Assembly (NCBI RefSeq): GCF_000716545.1
Contig: NZ_JNWZ01000079.1
Location: forward strand, 1 to 32,667
Reading direction: 5' to 3'
Source of the DNA: Kitasatospora phosalacinea
GTDB lineage: Bacteria; Actinomycetota; Actinomycetes; Streptomycetales; Streptomycetaceae
DNA length: 32,667 nt
In this document: in pieces, positions 32,101-32,667 of the stretch
Layout: every line of letters begins with the position of its first letter
Position numbering within the stretch: position 1 is the stretch's first letter
Program-made: the position numbers and the translations under genes
The notes under the pieces: generated by a model
Told to the model about the DNA's origin: nothing
Database searches by the model: none
What the model saw: only the letters and a program-made list of their open reading frames with translations

Positions 32101-32667
32101 CGAGCACGGGCCGCAGGGGCTGTGCACCGGCTGGACCGCCCGGATCCTCGCCGGACGTCCGCACCTCGCCGTGGCCCTGGACTCCCCGGTCGACCCGCTC
32201 GGACAGTTCCGCACCGCCGTCGCCGAACTCCTGGCCGCCGGGCTGCCGTTGCGCACCGAGCAGCTGTTCGGCCGGGCGGCCGCCGGGCCGCTCGCCCGCT
32301 TCGCCCTCGCCGACGAACCGCCGCGACTCCCCGACCTCCTGCCCCGACCCGCCCGGATGGCCCCCGCCCCGCCGCTCCCCAGGCTGACCCGCCCGGAGGT
32401 CCCGCACCCGGAACCGGCCCACCCGGAGCCGGCGCACCCGGAACCGGCCCACCCGGAGCGCGCGGCCCAGGCCGGGCCCGGGGACGGTCGGTGGGGTGGT
32501 CGGGTCGCTGCAGCCGCCGCGCACCGGGCACGGGTCGCGACGGCGCACGGCGAGTTCCTCCGCACCCAGGCCGAGGCGCACCGGCGCTTCCTGGCCGGTC
32601 GGGCCGCCGTCGTGCCCGCCGTGCTCGGTGCCCGCCGCGCCCCGTTCCCGCCCGCCCCGTTCCCGCC
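29198..32667 (+). CDS. PUFA-synthase-like subunit KS-CLF-AT (Pfa3/PfaC-like), cut by window end
   Basis: At least 1156 residues are visible, starting at ATG 29198 behind AGGAAGGAGGG, 29 bp after the previous gene. KS (1 to about 430) is complete: Cys167 in DSACASG, His302 in ECHATGT and His338 in SVKSNLGHPLAVGG. A shortened chain-length-factor-like region (about 470-640) has VLGTMPNM but YADGESG where an active KS has its Cys (Gly578). A divergent AT follows (about 710-1010): FVFTNGSAAYPGMG replaces the GQGSQ motif, GYSSGE with Ser784 replaces GHSxGE, and His894 lies in AAHVPEL. An HPEPA repeat linker and the helix AHGEFLRTQAEAH come last. In related Pfa3 proteins two DH domains and an acyltransferase follow; whether they do here is outside the window. 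Confidence 0.9.
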   Translation, partial: MTASSAAPVAIVGHACLLPGAADPAALWDLVLAGRSAIGPVRERRWRLAGAEDPASVQSAPGPRVAGHVDHAVPGGGSDPLTDWARYVVEQALHEAGLDGPHPAGGLVLGTLAYPTETAQRLLERRWATGGTDRDDRDDLRFATRPAAVTARRCGLGLGGFALDSACASGLVAVKLAADRLRDGSADLMVAAAVNRADNLLVHNAFHALSALSPTGASRPMDRSADGLVPAEGAAAVALMRLPDALRRGVPVLAVVRGIGLSNDGRSGGPLAPSETGQLRAMRAAYAQAGVAPETVSLLECHATGTPVGDLVEARSAARLFADAADLPLGSVKSNLGHPLAVGGLAGLVKVVGALRAGTRPPTLGVERPLAVLDGTPLRPLTAAEEWHGLRRAAVSAFGFGGSNAHLVVDAWTGDPATGPAAPAPVPAPHPERGARRAAEPEPIVVVGRGACRGDAAELELTGLGTAPRDLERAATGQLRVLAAARAALRGLDLPADRTLVVVAGRDDTEVARYGLRWRRPGALGPDVPEDVRDLAREASAPPFDLAAVLGTMPNMSAHRVNGAADLRGPGLVVYADGESGRVAVDLARRALRDGEADAAVVADAEGAAVVLRRASDAGADGSHPAPVPDGAGPAELVGPLTGTPVEVYTGGDRAAVRAALAAGRARPPADAAGTAAARLVLVGADRAAAAAWLAGEGRRPAGAAYRDEPLTGETGFVFTNGSAAYPGMGAELLAAVPAAGPAPAPADDVLGRIHGVTALASAHVRITRDLLGLRPAAALGYSSGEVSALAALGVWADPGALVARSRAAALFRDGLTGPHRVLGAAWGGAGRWKACLVPADADDVRGALEPRAHLMARNAPGVSVIGGDPQAVERTVARLGVTGVPLDYDIAAHVPELESVRGELEDVHTLPTVPVPGVRFYRCTDGGSTLSPDSAAAARAVAGQAVGSLDWIRTVRNAWDDGVRIFVEHGPQGLCTGWTARILAGRPHLAVALDSPVDPLGQFRTAVAELLAAGLPLRTEQLFGRAAAGPLARFALADEPPRLPDLLPRPARMAPAPPLPRLTRPEVPHPEPAHPEPAHPEPAHPERAAQAGPGDGRWGGRVAAAAAHRARVATAHGEFLRTQAEAHRRFLAGRAAVVPAVLGARRAPFPPAPFP
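32405..32464 (+). repeat. Four 15-bp tandem repeats encoding HPEPA
   Basis: A 15-bp unit (CACCCGGARCCGGCS) is repeated four times, the last ending CGCGCG, and encodes HPEPA three times then HPERA. It forms a proline-rich spacer between the AT domain and the next region, and its copy number may vary between strains. Confidence 0.85.

Noticed and set aside
32405..32464. CRISPR-like array
   Set aside because: The units are 15 bp, contiguous and in frame as HPEPA. They are a coding linker repeat.

Overview
The window is high-GC DNA (around 70 % or more) with strong third-position GC bias, AGGAGG-like ribosome sites, bacterial lipoprotein and Sec signals, and TTA leucine codons almost absent. This points to a streptomycete-type actinomycete (Streptomyces or Kitasatospora). 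No rRNA, tRNA, transposase, phage or CRISPR sequence was seen.

Region 1 (1-11259) is a fructan (levan, inulin or sucrose) utilisation locus. It holds a divergent PfkB-type sugar kinase (5' part only), a LacI-family regulator, a CUT1 ABC importer (lipoprotein binding protein and two permeases, no ATPase in view), an intracellular clan GH-J-like beta-fructosidase and two secreted GH32 fructan hydrolases. The two secreted enzymes carry copies of a 'FEG/GGWGH' accessory domain. In the second enzyme one copy sits inside another, which itself sits inside the catalytic propeller. Palindromes with a central CG lie upstream of the kinase and the regulator, and hairpins separate or close several genes. 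The implied pathway is extracellular release of fructose or short fructans, import, intracellular hydrolysis and phosphorylation.

Region 2 (11260-14213) is a patch of decayed DNA: a frameshifted GH3-type FnIII-like tail, a frameshifted and internally shortened Mrr-type endonuclease, an unrecognised C-terminal fragment and an orphan lectin-like beta-sandwich fragment. One intact gene, a dienelactone-hydrolase-family enzyme, lies among them.

Region 3 (14214-19215) is a two-gene minus-strand operon: a secreted galactose-oxidase/GlxA-like copper radical oxidase, then a DyP-type peroxidase fused to four hemopexin-like repeats. It ends in a strong hairpin. A small secreted protein of unknown function is transcribed divergently.

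Region 4 (19216-20164) is a long non-coding stretch. It holds three pairs of 7-bp direct repeats with an 11-bp period (a SARP-like layout), a CRP-like palindrome and a candidate promoter.

Region 5 (20165-32667, continuing past the edge) is a plus-strand operon for a PUFA-synthase-like (Pfa / secondary lipid) iterative synthase. It encodes an acyl-CoA carboxylase beta subunit with two TTA codons, a PfaD enoyl reductase, a KS-AT-ACP-KR-DH protein and a KS-CLF-AT protein cut by the window end. The gene and domain order matches the myxobacterial pfa1-pfa2-pfa3 plan, but with one ACP and a carboxylase at the head. I think this is the most interesting system here.
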